DNA of 12,673 bases. It comes from Candidatus Zambryskibacteria bacterium CG10_big_fil_rev_8_21_14_0_10_34_34. GTDB lineage: Bacteria > Patescibacteriota > Minisyncoccia > Phycocordibacterales > WO2-35-19. This document shows positions 1 to 8,209 of the stretch, piece after piece (position 1 is the first letter of the stretch; each line of letters starts with the position of its first letter). The stretch spans positions 4,025 through 16,697 of the forward strand of contig PCXM01000015.1 of assembly GCA_002771075.1 (NCBI GenBank), given 5' to 3'. The notes beneath the pieces were generated by a model, which saw only the letters and a program-made list of their open reading frames with translations, did not search any database and was not told the DNA's origin. The position numbers were made by a program, and so were the translations under genes.

Positions 1-38
1 ATAATAAGAAAGTAGAATTATATAAAAAGTTTTAATAT

Positions 39-50
39 TATTATTTAATA
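39..50 (+). promoter_or_regulatory. Possible leaderless promoter of gyrB
   Basis: A TATTAT hexamer at 39-44 resembles a -10 box and is followed by six bases and then the gyrB ATG. No Shine-Dalgarno sequence lies upstream of the start. An overlapping TATTAT at 36-41 is an alternative. No convincing -35 box is seen in the 50 bases available, and the region is almost pure A+T, so the match could be chance. Confidence 0.35.
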
Positions 51-2132
51 ATGGCTAAAAATAAGGTTGAAAAAGAAGACTTTAAACCCAAAAAGTCAAG
101 TGCTTATAGTGCCGAGTCTATTACTGTTTTAGAAGGTTTGGAACCTGTGCGCAGAAGGCCGGGAATGTATATAGGGACTACAGGACCGGATGGACTTCAT
201 CATTTGGTAACAGAAATTTTTGATAACTCTCGCGATGAGGCGATGGGTGGTTTTGCCAATAGAGTAGAAATTGCTTTCTTGCCTGATAATTATATTAGAG
301 TAACTGATAATGGCCGAGGTATACCAGTTGATATTCATAAACAAACCAAAGTTTCTGCTCTTGAAACGATTATGACTACTCTTCACGCTGGAGGCAAATT
401 TGGAGGAAACGGTTATAAAGTTTCCGGTGGTCTTCATGGAGTGGGAGCTTCTGTAGTAAATGCTCTTTCTGTTTTTATGCGTGTTGAAGTATATAAAGAT
501 GGCGGCATCTATGTTCAAGAATATTCAAAAGGTAAAAGAAAAGCTGCTGTTAAAAAAATAGGGAACTCTAAAGAGCATGGGACTATCATTACTTTTAAAC
601 CAGATATAGAAATATTTAAAAACATAGACCTTGATTTTAATAGAGTGGTGCACCATATGAGACAGCAAGCTTATTTGGTTAAAAGTCTCAAAATATCAGT
701 TTTAGATCTTAGAGAAGTTAAAACAAAAATCAAAGAAACTGAAATTATCTATTTAAAAGATTTAAAAATTGAAGCTCCTTCAATGACTTTCAAATTTGAT
801 GGAGGACTCACTTCTTTAATTAAATTTTACAATCATAATCAAAAACCAATCCACAAAAATATTTTTTATGTTGAAAAAATGACCAATGAGTCAAGTGGAG
901 AATCAGTAGAAGTCGCTCTTCAATATGTCAATGATATTACTGCTCGTATTATGCCTTTTGCTAATAATATCTATCAGAGTGAGGGAGGAACTCACATTAC
1001 TGGCTTTAAAACTGCCCTAACCAGAACTTTGAATAATTATGCTAAGAAAAATAATATTACTAAAAATGGTGAAGATGCTTTTACTGGAGATGATGTTTTA
1101 GAAGGATTGACGGTGGTAGTTTCAGTCAAACTAAGAGAGATTCAGTTTGAAGGACAAACTAAAGCTAAACTTGGAAGTGTTGAAGCCCGAGGAATGGTAG
1201 AATCTGTTTTTGGAGAAGCTTTTGATATTTTCCTAGAAGAAAATCCAGAAGATGCTAAGGCTATTATAAATAAAGTAGTCTTGGCTTTACGCGCTCGCAA
1301 AGCAGCTAAAGCTGCCAAAGACTCTGTTTTGAGAAAAGGGGCTTTAGAAGGAATGACTTTACCGGGAAAACTTGCTGACTGCCAAAGCAAATCAGCGACA
1401 GAATCAGAACTCTTTATTGTAGAAGGAGATTCAGCTGGTGGTACCGCTAAAACTGGAAGAGATAGAAAAACCCAAGCCATACTACCACTTCGTGGCAAGA
1501 TTTTAAACATTGAAAGAGCTCGGCTTGATCGTATGCTCGCGTCAGAACAAATTAAAAATCTTGTTGTAGCTCTAGGCACTGCCATTGGAGACACTTTTGA
1601 TATTGAAAAACTTCGTTATCATAAAATTATCATTGCCACTGATGCCGATGTTGATGGCGCCCACATTCGCACCCTTATTTTGACTTTACTTTATCGTTAT
1701 TTTCGACCCCTTATTGATAGTGGTTTTATTTATATTGCTCAACCACCACTTTATAAAATAAAAAAAGGAAAAGAAATTTTCTATGCTTATAGTGACGACG
1801 AAAAAGCAAAAATAATTGGACGCCCCGATGCCGAGATTGACGAGCTTGAAAGTATCCCAACTGCCGAAGTTGAAACCGAAGAATATCGAGATACGAAGAA
1901 CGAGACACGAGGGATAAAAATAAGTGTGCAACGCTACAAAGGTCTCGGTGAAATGAATGCTGAAGAACTTTGGGAGACCACTATGGACCCAGCTCGTCGA
2001 ATTCTAAAACAAATCAATGTAATAGAGGCTTCAGAAGCTGATGACATATTTGATGTCTTAATGGGTTCGGATGTCCCTTCTAGAAAGAGTTTTATTCAAT
2101 CAAACGCTAAACTCGCCACCCTCGATATTTAA
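51..2132 (+). CDS. gyrB: DNA gyrase subunit B
   Basis: Type IIA topoisomerase ATPase subunit, which pairs with GyrA to introduce negative supercoils into DNA; it is cytoplasmic and chromosome-bound. The 693 residues show the GHKL ATPase domain first: E55 and N59 in the IFDNSRDE motif, D86 in TDNGRGIP, and the glycine-rich ATP lid at 114-132. The transducer domain carries the QTK loop at 369-371. The TOPRIM domain has E458 in EGDSAGG and the DADVDG metal motif at 531-536, and the conserved QRYKGLGEMNAEELW segment follows at 627-641. The protein ends in LDI as GyrB usually does. An acidic stretch at about 581-620, before QRYKGLGE, is roughly 30 residues longer than in compact GyrBs such as that of Bacillus, by memory. 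ParE is the main alternative; the N-terminal RRRPGMYIG and GLHHLV segments read more like GyrB. No gyrA is adjacent. Confidence 0.95.
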   Translation: MAKNKVEKEDFKPKKSSAYSAESITVLEGLEPVRRRPGMYIGTTGPDGLHHLVTEIFDNSRDEAMGGFANRVEIAFLPDNYIRVTDNGRGIPVDIHKQTKVSALETIMTTLHAGGKFGGNGYKVSGGLHGVGASVVNALSVFMRVEVYKDGGIYVQEYSKGKRKAAVKKIGNSKEHGTIITFKPDIEIFKNIDLDFNRVVHHMRQQAYLVKSLKISVLDLREVKTKIKETEIIYLKDLKIEAPSMTFKFDGGLTSLIKFYNHNQKPIHKNIFYVEKMTNESSGESVEVALQYVNDITARIMPFANNIYQSEGGTHITGFKTALTRTLNNYAKKNNITKNGEDAFTGDDVLEGLTVVVSVKLREIQFEGQTKAKLGSVEARGMVESVFGEAFDIFLEENPEDAKAIINKVVLALRARKAAKAAKDSVLRKGALEGMTLPGKLADCQSKSATESELFIVEGDSAGGTAKTGRDRKTQAILPLRGKILNIERARLDRMLASEQIKNLVVALGTAIGDTFDIEKLRYHKIIIATDADVDGAHIRTLILTLLYRYFRPLIDSGFIYIAQPPLYKIKKGKEIFYAYSDDEKAKIIGRPDAEIDELESIPTAEVETEEYRDTKNETRGIKISVQRYKGLGEMNAEELWETTMDPARRILKQINVIEASEADDIFDVLMGSDVPSRKSFIQSNAKLATLDI

Positions 2133-2141
2133 CGTCCCGCT

Positions 2142-2164
2142 ACCGAAATTGCCATCGGTTTTAC
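2142..2164 (+). terminator. Weak hairpin and T-run after gyrB
   Basis: ACCGA (2142-2146) and TCGGT (2155-2159) can form a 5-bp stem with an 8-base loop, and four T residues follow directly. This lies 10 bases after the gyrB stop, in the 50-bp gap between convergent gyrB and thrS. The stem is short, so this is a weak intrinsic terminator candidate for gyrB. Read on the other strand it is followed by a GC-rich stretch, so it does not look like a thrS terminator. Confidence 0.35.
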
Positions 2165-2182
2165 CAGCAAGAGACATTTTCT

Positions 2183-3991
2183 TTATTTCTTATTCTTAAT
2201 TTCTTTTTGGAAAAGATTGAGTAATTTTTCAATAGAGAAAAGGCCAACCTTTTTAGTGCGAGATTCTAAAGTTATTTCTTTTGATTCAACTTCCTTATCG
2301 CCAATCACTAAAAGATAAGGAGTTTTTTGTTGTTTAGCATAGTGTATTTTTTTACCTAAACTTTCATTTGATTTATCTACTTCTGCTCTAATGCCTTCTG
2401 TTTTTAATATCTCAAAAACTTCTCTAGCATATTCAAAATGATTTTCTCCAATTGGTAAAATTTTAACTTGGACAGGTGAAAGCCAGAGCGGGAACGCGCC
2501 AGCATAGTGTTCAATTAAAAGACCTATAAATCTTTCAAAAGAGCCAAACAAAGCCCTATGAAGCATATAAGGTCTTTCATTTTTTCCTTTTTCATTAACA
2601 AATAACATATCAAACCTTTCCGGTAAATTAAAATCAAATTGAAGAGTAGAACATTGCCACTCTCTGCCAATGACGTCTTTTATTTTAAAATCTAACTTAG
2701 GACCATAGAAAGCGGCTTCACCTATTTCTTCAGTAAAATCAAGTTTTTTCTCTTTAGCCACTTTTCGTAAAACTTCTTCGGTAAATTTCCAACCAAGGTC
2801 ATTGCCCGCATATTTTTCCTTATCATTCGGATCTCTTAAAGATAAATAGACTTTTACATCTTTCATCTCAAAACCAAAAGATTCATATATAAAAAGTGTA
2901 AAATCTATAACTTTTTTTAATTCATCTTCTACTTGATCTTTTCGACAAATAATATGGGCATCGTCTTGAGTAAAGCCACGAACTCTGGTTAGGCCAGAAA
3001 GTTCTCCTTTTTTTTCAAATCTATAAACGGTACCACATTCAGCCCAACGCATAGGTAAATCTCTGTAAGATTTTGGATTATTTTTATAAATTTCCACATG
3101 AAAAGGACAATTCATCGGCTTTAAAAGATATTCTTCAGAAACTTCCGCTTTTTTATTTTTTTGCTTATCTTCAAGAGTTTGACCAGCTTCCATCGGTGGA
3201 TACATTGATTTATTATAAAAACCCCAATGTCCCGATGTCTCCCAAAGTATTCTATTTCCTATATGAGGAGTCCTGACTAAATCATAATCATTTTCTAAAT
3301 GCTTCTGATACCAAAAATCTTCAATAATTCTCCAAAGTAAAGCTCCTTTAGGATGCCATAGAGGCAGACCAGCACCAACCATTTCATCTATATGGAAAAG
3401 ATCAAGTTCTTTACCAAGTTTTCTATGATCTCTTTTTTTGGCTTCTTCTTGATTTTGGATATATTTTTCTAGTTCATCTTTTGATTCAAAAGCCAAACCA
3501 TAAATACGAGTGAGCATTTTATTTTTTTCATCCCCTCGCCAATATGCTCCAGCGACACGATCTAATTTCCAAGAACCGTCCTTTATATCCTTGTTAGGTT
3601 TATCAGAGTGGGAACCACGACAAAGATCAATAAATTTACCAAAAGTATAAAAAGTTATCTTTTCTTTAGCTTTTTCTAAATCTTCTATAAGTTCTAGTTT
3701 ATATTGATTATCTTTAAAAAATTCTTTGGCTTCTTTATTAGAAACTTCTTTTTCTTCAAACTTTTCCCAACTTGGCAAAATTTCTTTCATTTTTCTTTCA
3801 ATCTTTTCTAAATCTTCCTCTTTTATAGGAGATTTAAATTCAAAATCATAATAAAATCCATTTTCAATAACAGGTCCAATAGTTGGCTTAGCTTCGGGGT
3901 AAATTTCCAAAACAGCCGCCGCCAAAAGATGCGCCAATGAATGTCTTATTTTATTTATCTTGAGTTTATCTTGATTTTCTTGCTTTAACAT
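2183..3991 (-). CDS. thrS: Threonine-tRNA ligase lacking TGS domain
   Basis: Class II aminoacyl-tRNA synthetase that charges tRNA-Thr and edits Ser-tRNA-Thr in the cytoplasm. The 602 residues begin almost directly in the editing domain: HSLAH gives H17 and H21, and DLCRGSH gives C124 and H128, so all four editing-site residues are present (the usual RGPH is RGSH here). The catalytic domain has the zinc ligands C295 (MNCPFH), H346 (DDAHIIC) and H478 (MLHRALFGSFERF), the motif 2 arginine in VYRFE (R324), and motif 3 at about 478-490. The anticodon-binding domain covers roughly 500-602. E. coli ThrRS is about 642 residues with an N-terminal TGS domain of about 60; that domain is absent here. A Lys/Glu-rich insertion of about 15 residues sits before MNCPFH. 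The gene starts 9 bp after dnaE ends and has no Shine-Dalgarno sequence, so it probably depends on the dnaE transcript. Confidence 0.97.
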   Translation of the reverse strand: MLKQENQDKLKINKIRHSLAHLLAAAVLEIYPEAKPTIGPVIENGFYYDFEFKSPIKEEDLEKIERKMKEILPSWEKFEEKEVSNKEAKEFFKDNQYKLELIEDLEKAKEKITFYTFGKFIDLCRGSHSDKPNKDIKDGSWKLDRVAGAYWRGDEKNKMLTRIYGLAFESKDELEKYIQNQEEAKKRDHRKLGKELDLFHIDEMVGAGLPLWHPKGALLWRIIEDFWYQKHLENDYDLVRTPHIGNRILWETSGHWGFYNKSMYPPMEAGQTLEDKQKNKKAEVSEEYLLKPMNCPFHVEIYKNNPKSYRDLPMRWAECGTVYRFEKKGELSGLTRVRGFTQDDAHIICRKDQVEDELKKVIDFTLFIYESFGFEMKDVKVYLSLRDPNDKEKYAGNDLGWKFTEEVLRKVAKEKKLDFTEEIGEAAFYGPKLDFKIKDVIGREWQCSTLQFDFNLPERFDMLFVNEKGKNERPYMLHRALFGSFERFIGLLIEHYAGAFPLWLSPVQVKILPIGENHFEYAREVFEILKTEGIRAEVDKSNESLGKKIHYAKQQKTPYLLVIGDKEVESKEITLESRTKKVGLFSIEKLLNLFQKEIKNKK

Positions 3992-4000
3992 AATTAAATA

Positions 4001-7000
4001 CTACAACTTCTTAGCTTTTTCGGCAATTAAACTTTTTTCTCCATTACGGATAGAGACCCGACCTTTGATAACCACACATTCATCTACAATAAAAATTTCA
4101 TTAAATTCTTTCAAAACTTTAGGGAAAACCACTACTTCAATTTTATCATTTAAATCAACAAATTTAATGAAAAGCATTTTTTCGCCATTTTTGGTTAATA
4201 TATCTCTAATATTTTCAATCAATCCCCCAATTACTACTAAATCATCTTTTTTACTTTTTTCTTTTATTTTATTTATATTGGTTTTTTGATTTAAGAGCTT
4301 TTCTTTAAATTCATCTAATGGGTTGCCAGAAACACAAAGTCCTAAAAGTTCTTTTTCCCAAGAAAGTTTATCTTTAAAAGTGATTGGTTTAGAAGGTTTT
4401 AAGTAAATAGGAGAATAACCTTTAGAAGAAGAGAGTAAGGTAAATAAAGAATCTTGATTTTTATTTATAGAAACTTCTTTATTGTATTCTAGCAAAGTAT
4501 CTGTATTTGAAAGCAAAAGACTACGTTCGCCAAAAGCATCTAAACTACCACTTTTTATGAGGGCTTCTAAAGATTTTTTATTTAAATTTCTGTCTTGTAT
4601 TCTAATCAAAAAATCTTCTAACGATTTAAATTTTCCTTTCTCTTTTCGTTCAGCAGTTATAGTGTGCGAAATACCTTCTCCAAAGTTCTTGATAGTAGTA
4701 AGACCAAATCGAATCGTTTCTTTTTCTGTATCTGATTTTGATTGAGACTCATTTTTTTTGACTAAAGTAAAATCAGAAAAACTTTCATTTATGTCTGGTG
4801 GTAAAATTTTGATACCCATACGTTTACATTCGGCTACAGTATTGGCTACTTTTTCAATATCACCAGATTCTGCTGAAAGCACCGCCCTCATATATTCCCC
4901 AGGAAAATTTGCCTTAAGATAAGCTGTCTGATAAGCTACTCTACCATAAGAGACCGAGTGAGCTTTGTTAAAACCATAAGAAGCAAAGGGTTCTATCCAT
5001 TTCCATACTTCTTTAGCTTTTTTCTCCGACCATTTGGAATGTTCTATGCAACCAGCAATAAATTTCTCCCTCTGTTTTTCCATTTCTTCCGGAATTTTTT
5101 TACCAACCGCTTTTCTAAATTTGTCCACTTCGCCCCAAGAATATCCAGCAAGTTTGTGGGCCATCATGAGAAGGTCATCTTGATAAACCAAAATACCATA
5201 AGTTTTTTTAAGAATTGGCTCTAATGCCGGATCAGCGTAAGTAATTTTGCTAGCATCATGCTTACGTTCAATATAATTTGGAATAAATTGCATAGGTCCG
5301 GGACGATAGAGGGCCACCACAGCGTTGATATCATGAATAGAAGAAGGTTTTAATTCCACCAAAAATCTTGTCATACCATCACCATTGAGCTGAAATAAAT
5401 CTTCAGTCTCGCCTCGAGCCAACATCTCAAAAGTTTTTTTATCATCAATAGGTATATCATCTGGGTTTAAATCTATATTTTTAGTTTTTTTCAAAAGCTT
5501 GATAGTCGCTGCAATAATAGAAAGATTTTTCAGTCCCAAAAAGTCAAACTTCAAAAGGCCGGCGCCATTTTCATCCACACTGTACATATCATATTGGGTA
5601 ATAATCTTACCTTCACCTTTAGGGTCAAACTGAAGGGGTGTAAAATTAGTTAAATCAGAGGGACTTATAACCACCCCGGCAGCATGAACTCCGATATGAC
5701 GAGCGCAACCTTCTATTTTCTTTGCCATATCAATTACTTTTTTAGTATCATCATCTTTTTTATACAACTCTAAAAGTTCTGGCACTTCACTCATTGCTCT
5801 ATCAATAGTCATCGGATGACCTTGAGCGCCCATAGGAATAAGTTTGGCAATTTTGTCACCAACAGTGTAAGCAAATCCCAAAGCTCGTGCCGTATCACGA
5901 ACACTGCCCCGAGCCATCATAGTACCGAAAGTTCCAATTTGGGCCACTTTATCAGCACCATATTTTTCTTTAACATATTCCACCATTTCATCACGCCTAT
6001 CGTCAGCAAAATCCATATCAATATCTGGAGCAGAAGGTCGGTCTGGATTTAAAAATCTTTCAAAAGGTATTTCATATTCCAATGGATTTATATTTGTAAT
6101 ATTGGCGGCATAAGTAGTTAGGGAGCCAGAAACTGAACCTCTGATGTTAGTTAAAATACCATGAGCGTGAGCATAATTCATAAGGTCAGCTACAACCAAA
6201 AAATACGGAGAATAACCTTTTGTTTTTATAATTTCAAGTTCATATTCTAATCTATTTAAAACTTCTTCATTTTTTGGTAAACCTCTTTTTTTAAGACCTT
6301 CAAAAGCAAGACTTCGTAGCTCATCATCACAACTTCTACCAGATTCAATTTTTATATTTGGGAAAGACCACTTACCAAGTTCTAGTTCTAAATTACAAAG
6401 AGCAGAAATTTTGTGGTTGTTAAAAATCGCCTCTGGCATATCTTTAAATCTCTCTTTCATTTCTTCGTCAGGAAGAAAAGAAAAATCTTCATTTTCATTA
6501 TCCCAAGAACCTCTGTTTCCACCTTGAGGAGCACCCTGTCCAACAGCTATCAAAGTCTCTTTGGCCTCTCTATCTTCTGGATTTATATAATAGATATCGT
6601 GGGAAGCAACAATTCCGACTTCATTTTCTTTAGCAAAATTAGCCAGCTTTGTCATATATTCATTGTGGCCAGTAAATTCTGGATGTTTAGTTATCTCAAT
6701 ATAGAAATCGCTACTTGTGTTGAGCTTATCTAATTTACTATTATCATTTTTAAAAATATCTTTATATTTTTGAATTAATTCTTTAGCTAGTTTGATATTT
6801 TTATTTCTCAAGGCAGTAGAAATATCACCATTCCAAGAAGAAGAAATACAAATCAACCCTTCCGAATATTTTTCTAAAATCTCAAAATCAATCCTCGGTT
6901 TATAATAAAATCCTTCCAAGTATGATGCAGTCACTAATTTTAAAAGATTTTTATAGCCGACTTCATTTTTACAAAGTAAAACTAAACGAAATCTATCTTT

Positions 7001-7246
7001 ATCTACTCCCGTTTGCTTGTCAAAACGAGTCCGACTGGCCAAATATGCATCTACTCCAATAATTGGTTTTATTCCGGCTTTTTTACATTCTTTATAAAAT
7101 TCAATTGCTCCATATAAATTGCCGTTGTCAGTCAAAGCCAATGTTTTCATTTCATTTTTTTTGGCTATTTCTATAAGTTCTGGTATTTTAGGTAAAGCCT
7201 GTAAAAGTGAGTAGTGAGAATGAGTATGGAGATGTGTGATTTTCAT
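4001..7246 (-). CDS. dnaE: DNA polymerase III alpha subunit
   Basis: Replicative C-family DNA polymerase; 1081 residues against about 1160 in E. coli. The order is PHP domain (about 1-270), palm, thumb and fingers (about 290-800), helix-hairpin-helix region (about 810-910), then an OB fold (about 1002-1075). Catalytic aspartates are D410 and D412 in PDIDMDF and D568 in KFDFLGL. The fingers carry VYQDDLLMMAHKLAGY (688-702) and GFNKAHSVSYG (758-768). QDSLF at 931-935 fits an internal beta-clamp-binding motif. The PHP domain keeps H7, H9 and D217, but the other metal-ligand positions appear substituted (Q16, N41, D66, R87, S137, Y219), so intrinsic PHP proofreading is probably lost. The chosen ATG gives the family's normal N-terminus. 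It is the first gene of a likely dnaE-thrS operon and is divergent from rnhB across 56 bp. Confidence 0.97.
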   Translation of the reverse strand: MKITHLHTHSHYSLLQALPKIPELIEIAKKNEMKTLALTDNGNLYGAIEFYKECKKAGIKPIIGVDAYLASRTRFDKQTGVDKDRFRLVLLCKNEVGYKNLLKLVTASYLEGFYYKPRIDFEILEKYSEGLICISSSWNGDISTALRNKNIKLAKELIQKYKDIFKNDNSKLDKLNTSSDFYIEITKHPEFTGHNEYMTKLANFAKENEVGIVASHDIYYINPEDREAKETLIAVGQGAPQGGNRGSWDNENEDFSFLPDEEMKERFKDMPEAIFNNHKISALCNLELELGKWSFPNIKIESGRSCDDELRSLAFEGLKKRGLPKNEEVLNRLEYELEIIKTKGYSPYFLVVADLMNYAHAHGILTNIRGSVSGSLTTYAANITNINPLEYEIPFERFLNPDRPSAPDIDMDFADDRRDEMVEYVKEKYGADKVAQIGTFGTMMARGSVRDTARALGFAYTVGDKIAKLIPMGAQGHPMTIDRAMSEVPELLELYKKDDDTKKVIDMAKKIEGCARHIGVHAAGVVISPSDLTNFTPLQFDPKGEGKIITQYDMYSVDENGAGLLKFDFLGLKNLSIIAATIKLLKKTKNIDLNPDDIPIDDKKTFEMLARGETEDLFQLNGDGMTRFLVELKPSSIHDINAVVALYRPGPMQFIPNYIERKHDASKITYADPALEPILKKTYGILVYQDDLLMMAHKLAGYSWGEVDKFRKAVGKKIPEEMEKQREKFIAGCIEHSKWSEKKAKEVWKWIEPFASYGFNKAHSVSYGRVAYQTAYLKANFPGEYMRAVLSAESGDIEKVANTVAECKRMGIKILPPDINESFSDFTLVKKNESQSKSDTEKETIRFGLTTIKNFGEGISHTITAERKEKGKFKSLEDFLIRIQDRNLNKKSLEALIKSGSLDAFGERSLLLSNTDTLLEYNKEVSINKNQDSLFTLLSSSKGYSPIYLKPSKPITFKDKLSWEKELLGLCVSGNPLDEFKEKLLNQKTNINKIKEKSKKDDLVVIGGLIENIRDILTKNGEKMLFIKFVDLNDKIEVVVFPKVLKEFNEIFIVDECVVIKGRVSIRNGEKSLIAEKAKKL

Positions 7247-7281
7247 ATTGGTAGTATATAGTATGATAGAGATTGTATAAA
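7247..7281 (-). promoter_or_regulatory. Possible leaderless promoter of dnaE
   Basis: On the minus strand TATACT (7258-7253) matches five of six -10 bases and ends six bases before the dnaE ATG. TTTATA (7281-7276), 17 bases further upstream, matches four of six -35 bases. There is no Shine-Dalgarno sequence. A start site at or next to the A of the ATG would give a leaderless mRNA. This is inferred from spacing only, in AT-rich DNA. Confidence 0.4.
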
Positions 7282-7302
7282 CTATTGACTTATGACAAAA
7301 AA

Positions 7303-7938
7303 ATGAGTTTTATTGTTGGAATAGATGAAGCGGGTAGGGGACCACTGGCGGGACCAGTCAGTGTAGGAATTTTTATGACTGATCAAAAAACAGGAAACTG
7401 GATTTTAAAAAATATTTTTGAAAATAAACTAAGAGACTCCAAAAAACTAAGTCCAAAAAAAAGAGAAGAAATATATAAAAAATTTTTAATTTTAAGAAAA
7501 AACCCCACTTCTCTAAAGCTTCGTGGGGCAAGCAAAATATTTTTTTCTGTTATCTCTATTTCAAATAAAATAATAGATGAGTATGGTATTTCAAAAGCAA
7601 TTCAAACAGGAGTGACGAAATCTCTCAAAAAATTACACCACACTTCTTTGATGAAGAAGGGGAACCCTTCTTTCATTAGATTGGATGGATTGTTGAAAGC
7701 GCCAAAAGAATTTAAAAATCAAAAGACAATTATAAAAGGTGATGAAAAAGATGTTTTTATTGCTTGCGCTTCCATTGTGGCTAAAGTCTCTCGCGACCGC
7801 TTGATGCGCCGTTTGGCTAAAAAATATCCAAAGTATCATTTTGAAATACACAAAGGATATGGCACCATTCTTCACCGAAACCTCATCAAAAAATACGGCC
7901 TTTCTCCTTTACACCGCAAAACTTTTTGTAAAATTTAA
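7303..7938 (+). CDS. rnhB: Ribonuclease HII
   Basis: Cleaves the RNA strand of RNA-DNA hybrids and single ribonucleotides misincorporated in DNA. With the ATG at 7303 the protein has 211 residues and starts MSFIVGIDEAGRGPLAGP, the family's usual beginning. An in-frame TTG at 7273 would add ten residues without family support, so it was not chosen. Probable catalytic residues are D8 and E9 (GIDEAGRG), D128 (RLDG) and D147 (KGDEKD); LRDSKKLS (43-50) and ASIVAKVSRD (156-165) are conserved landmarks. Compared by eye with E. coli RNase HII (198 residues), there are extra residues around 68-80 (about 13) and 112-122 (about 7). Both insertions coincide with strong palindromes in the DNA. The gene is divergent from dnaE and 40 bp ahead of rpmF. 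Confidence 0.95.
   Translation: MSFIVGIDEAGRGPLAGPVSVGIFMTDQKTGNWILKNIFENKLRDSKKLSPKKREEIYKKFLILRKNPTSLKLRGASKIFFSVISISNKIIDEYGISKAIQTGVTKSLKKLHHTSLMKKGNPSFIRLDGLLKAPKEFKNQKTIIKGDEKDVFIACASIVAKVSRDRLMRRLAKKYPKYHFEIHKGYGTILHRNLIKKYGLSPLHRKTFCKI
7503..7528 (+). repeat. GC-rich palindrome inside rnhB (first)
   Basis: CCCCAC (7503-7508) and GTGGGG (7523-7528) form a perfect 6-bp GC-rich stem with a 14-base loop, in a gene that is otherwise very AT-rich. It encodes NPTSLKLRGA, which lies in a loop that appears to be an insertion of about 13 residues relative to E. coli RNase HII. It shares CACTTCT at its start and GGGG at its end with the second palindrome. Confidence 0.6.
7643..7676 (+). repeat. 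Two competing hairpins inside rnhB (second palindrome)
   Basis: ATGAAGAAGGG (7651-7661) pairs with CCCTTCTTTCAT (7665-7676) as an 11-bp stem with one bulged T and a GAA loop. An alternative stem, CTTCTT (7643-7648) with AAGAAG (7654-7659), uses some of the same bases, so the two cannot form together. The stretch encodes the segment around HTSLMKKGNPSF, an apparent insertion of about 7 residues just before the catalytic RLDG motif. Confidence 0.6.
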
Positions 7939-7943
7939 TCATA

Positions 7944-7978
7944 TTGCCTTATTTTGTAAAATATATTAATATAAACCT
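7944..7978 (+). promoter_or_regulatory. Possible leaderless promoter of rpmF
   Basis: TTGCCT (7944-7949) and TAATAT (7967-7972) each match four of six consensus bases and are exactly 17 bases apart. The -10-like box ends six bases before the rpmF ATG, and no Shine-Dalgarno sequence is present. The near-palindrome TTTTGTAAAAT occurs twice here, at 7923-7933 overlapping the end of rnhB and at 7952-7962 in the spacer. TTATTTTGTA (7949-7958) recurs upstream of smc at 10436-10445. A start site at the ATG is inference. Confidence 0.4.
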
Positions 7979-8209
7979 ATGGTAATCAGGATGAGACATA
8001 CACGAGCCCATACGGCAAATAGAAGGAGTCATCATGCTTTGGCGACTCAATCTTTAAACTTGTGTAAAGAATGTGGTAGTCCAAAAGCACCTCATTTAGT
8101 TTGCCAAGTTTGTGGCAAATATAAGGGCAAACAAATATTGGATGTCCATTCAAAGATTATCAAAAAAGAAAACAAGGCCAAAGAAAAAGCCAAACAAGCA
8201 AAAAAATAA
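7979..8209 (+). CDS. rpmF: 50S ribosomal protein L32
   Basis: Small zinc-ribbon protein of the large ribosomal subunit. The 76 residues begin MVIRMRHTRAHTANRRSHHAL, a basic N-terminus typical of L32. Two CxxC knuckles follow: C29/C32 (CKECG) and C42/C45 (CQVCG), so this is the zinc-binding form. The C-terminus from about residue 59 is an extended Lys-rich tail (KENKAKEKAKQAKK), longer than in many L32 proteins. A second ATG at 7991 is possible, but the MVIRM extension looks like the family's N-terminus, so the first ATG is preferred. The gene lies between rnhB and nusB-nudix; a possible promoter lies just upstream, so it may be transcribed separately from rnhB. Confidence 0.96.
   Translation: MVIRMRHTRAHTANRRSHHALATQSLNLCKECGSPKAPHLVCQVCGKYKGKQILDVHSKIIKKENKAKEKAKQAKK

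Noticed and set aside
1142..1594. Open frame of 150 codons on the minus strand inside gyrB
   Set aside because: It lies entirely antisense to the conserved TOPRIM-coding part of gyrB, has no recognisable domain and reads as a low-complexity Ser/Ala/Leu shadow. The same applies to the antisense frames within thrS, dnaE, rnhB, nusB-nudix and smc.
7273..7302. TTG start that would lengthen RNase HII by ten residues
   Set aside because: The family begins just before VGIDEAGRG, which the ATG at 7303 supplies. The extra YKLLTYDKK segment has no family match and the upstream DNA is better explained as promoter region.
7643..7676. Attenuator made of two mutually exclusive hairpins
   Set aside because: The competing stems look like an attenuator, but they lie in the middle of rnhB coding sequence, with no leader peptide and no T-run, so an inserted palindrome explains them better.
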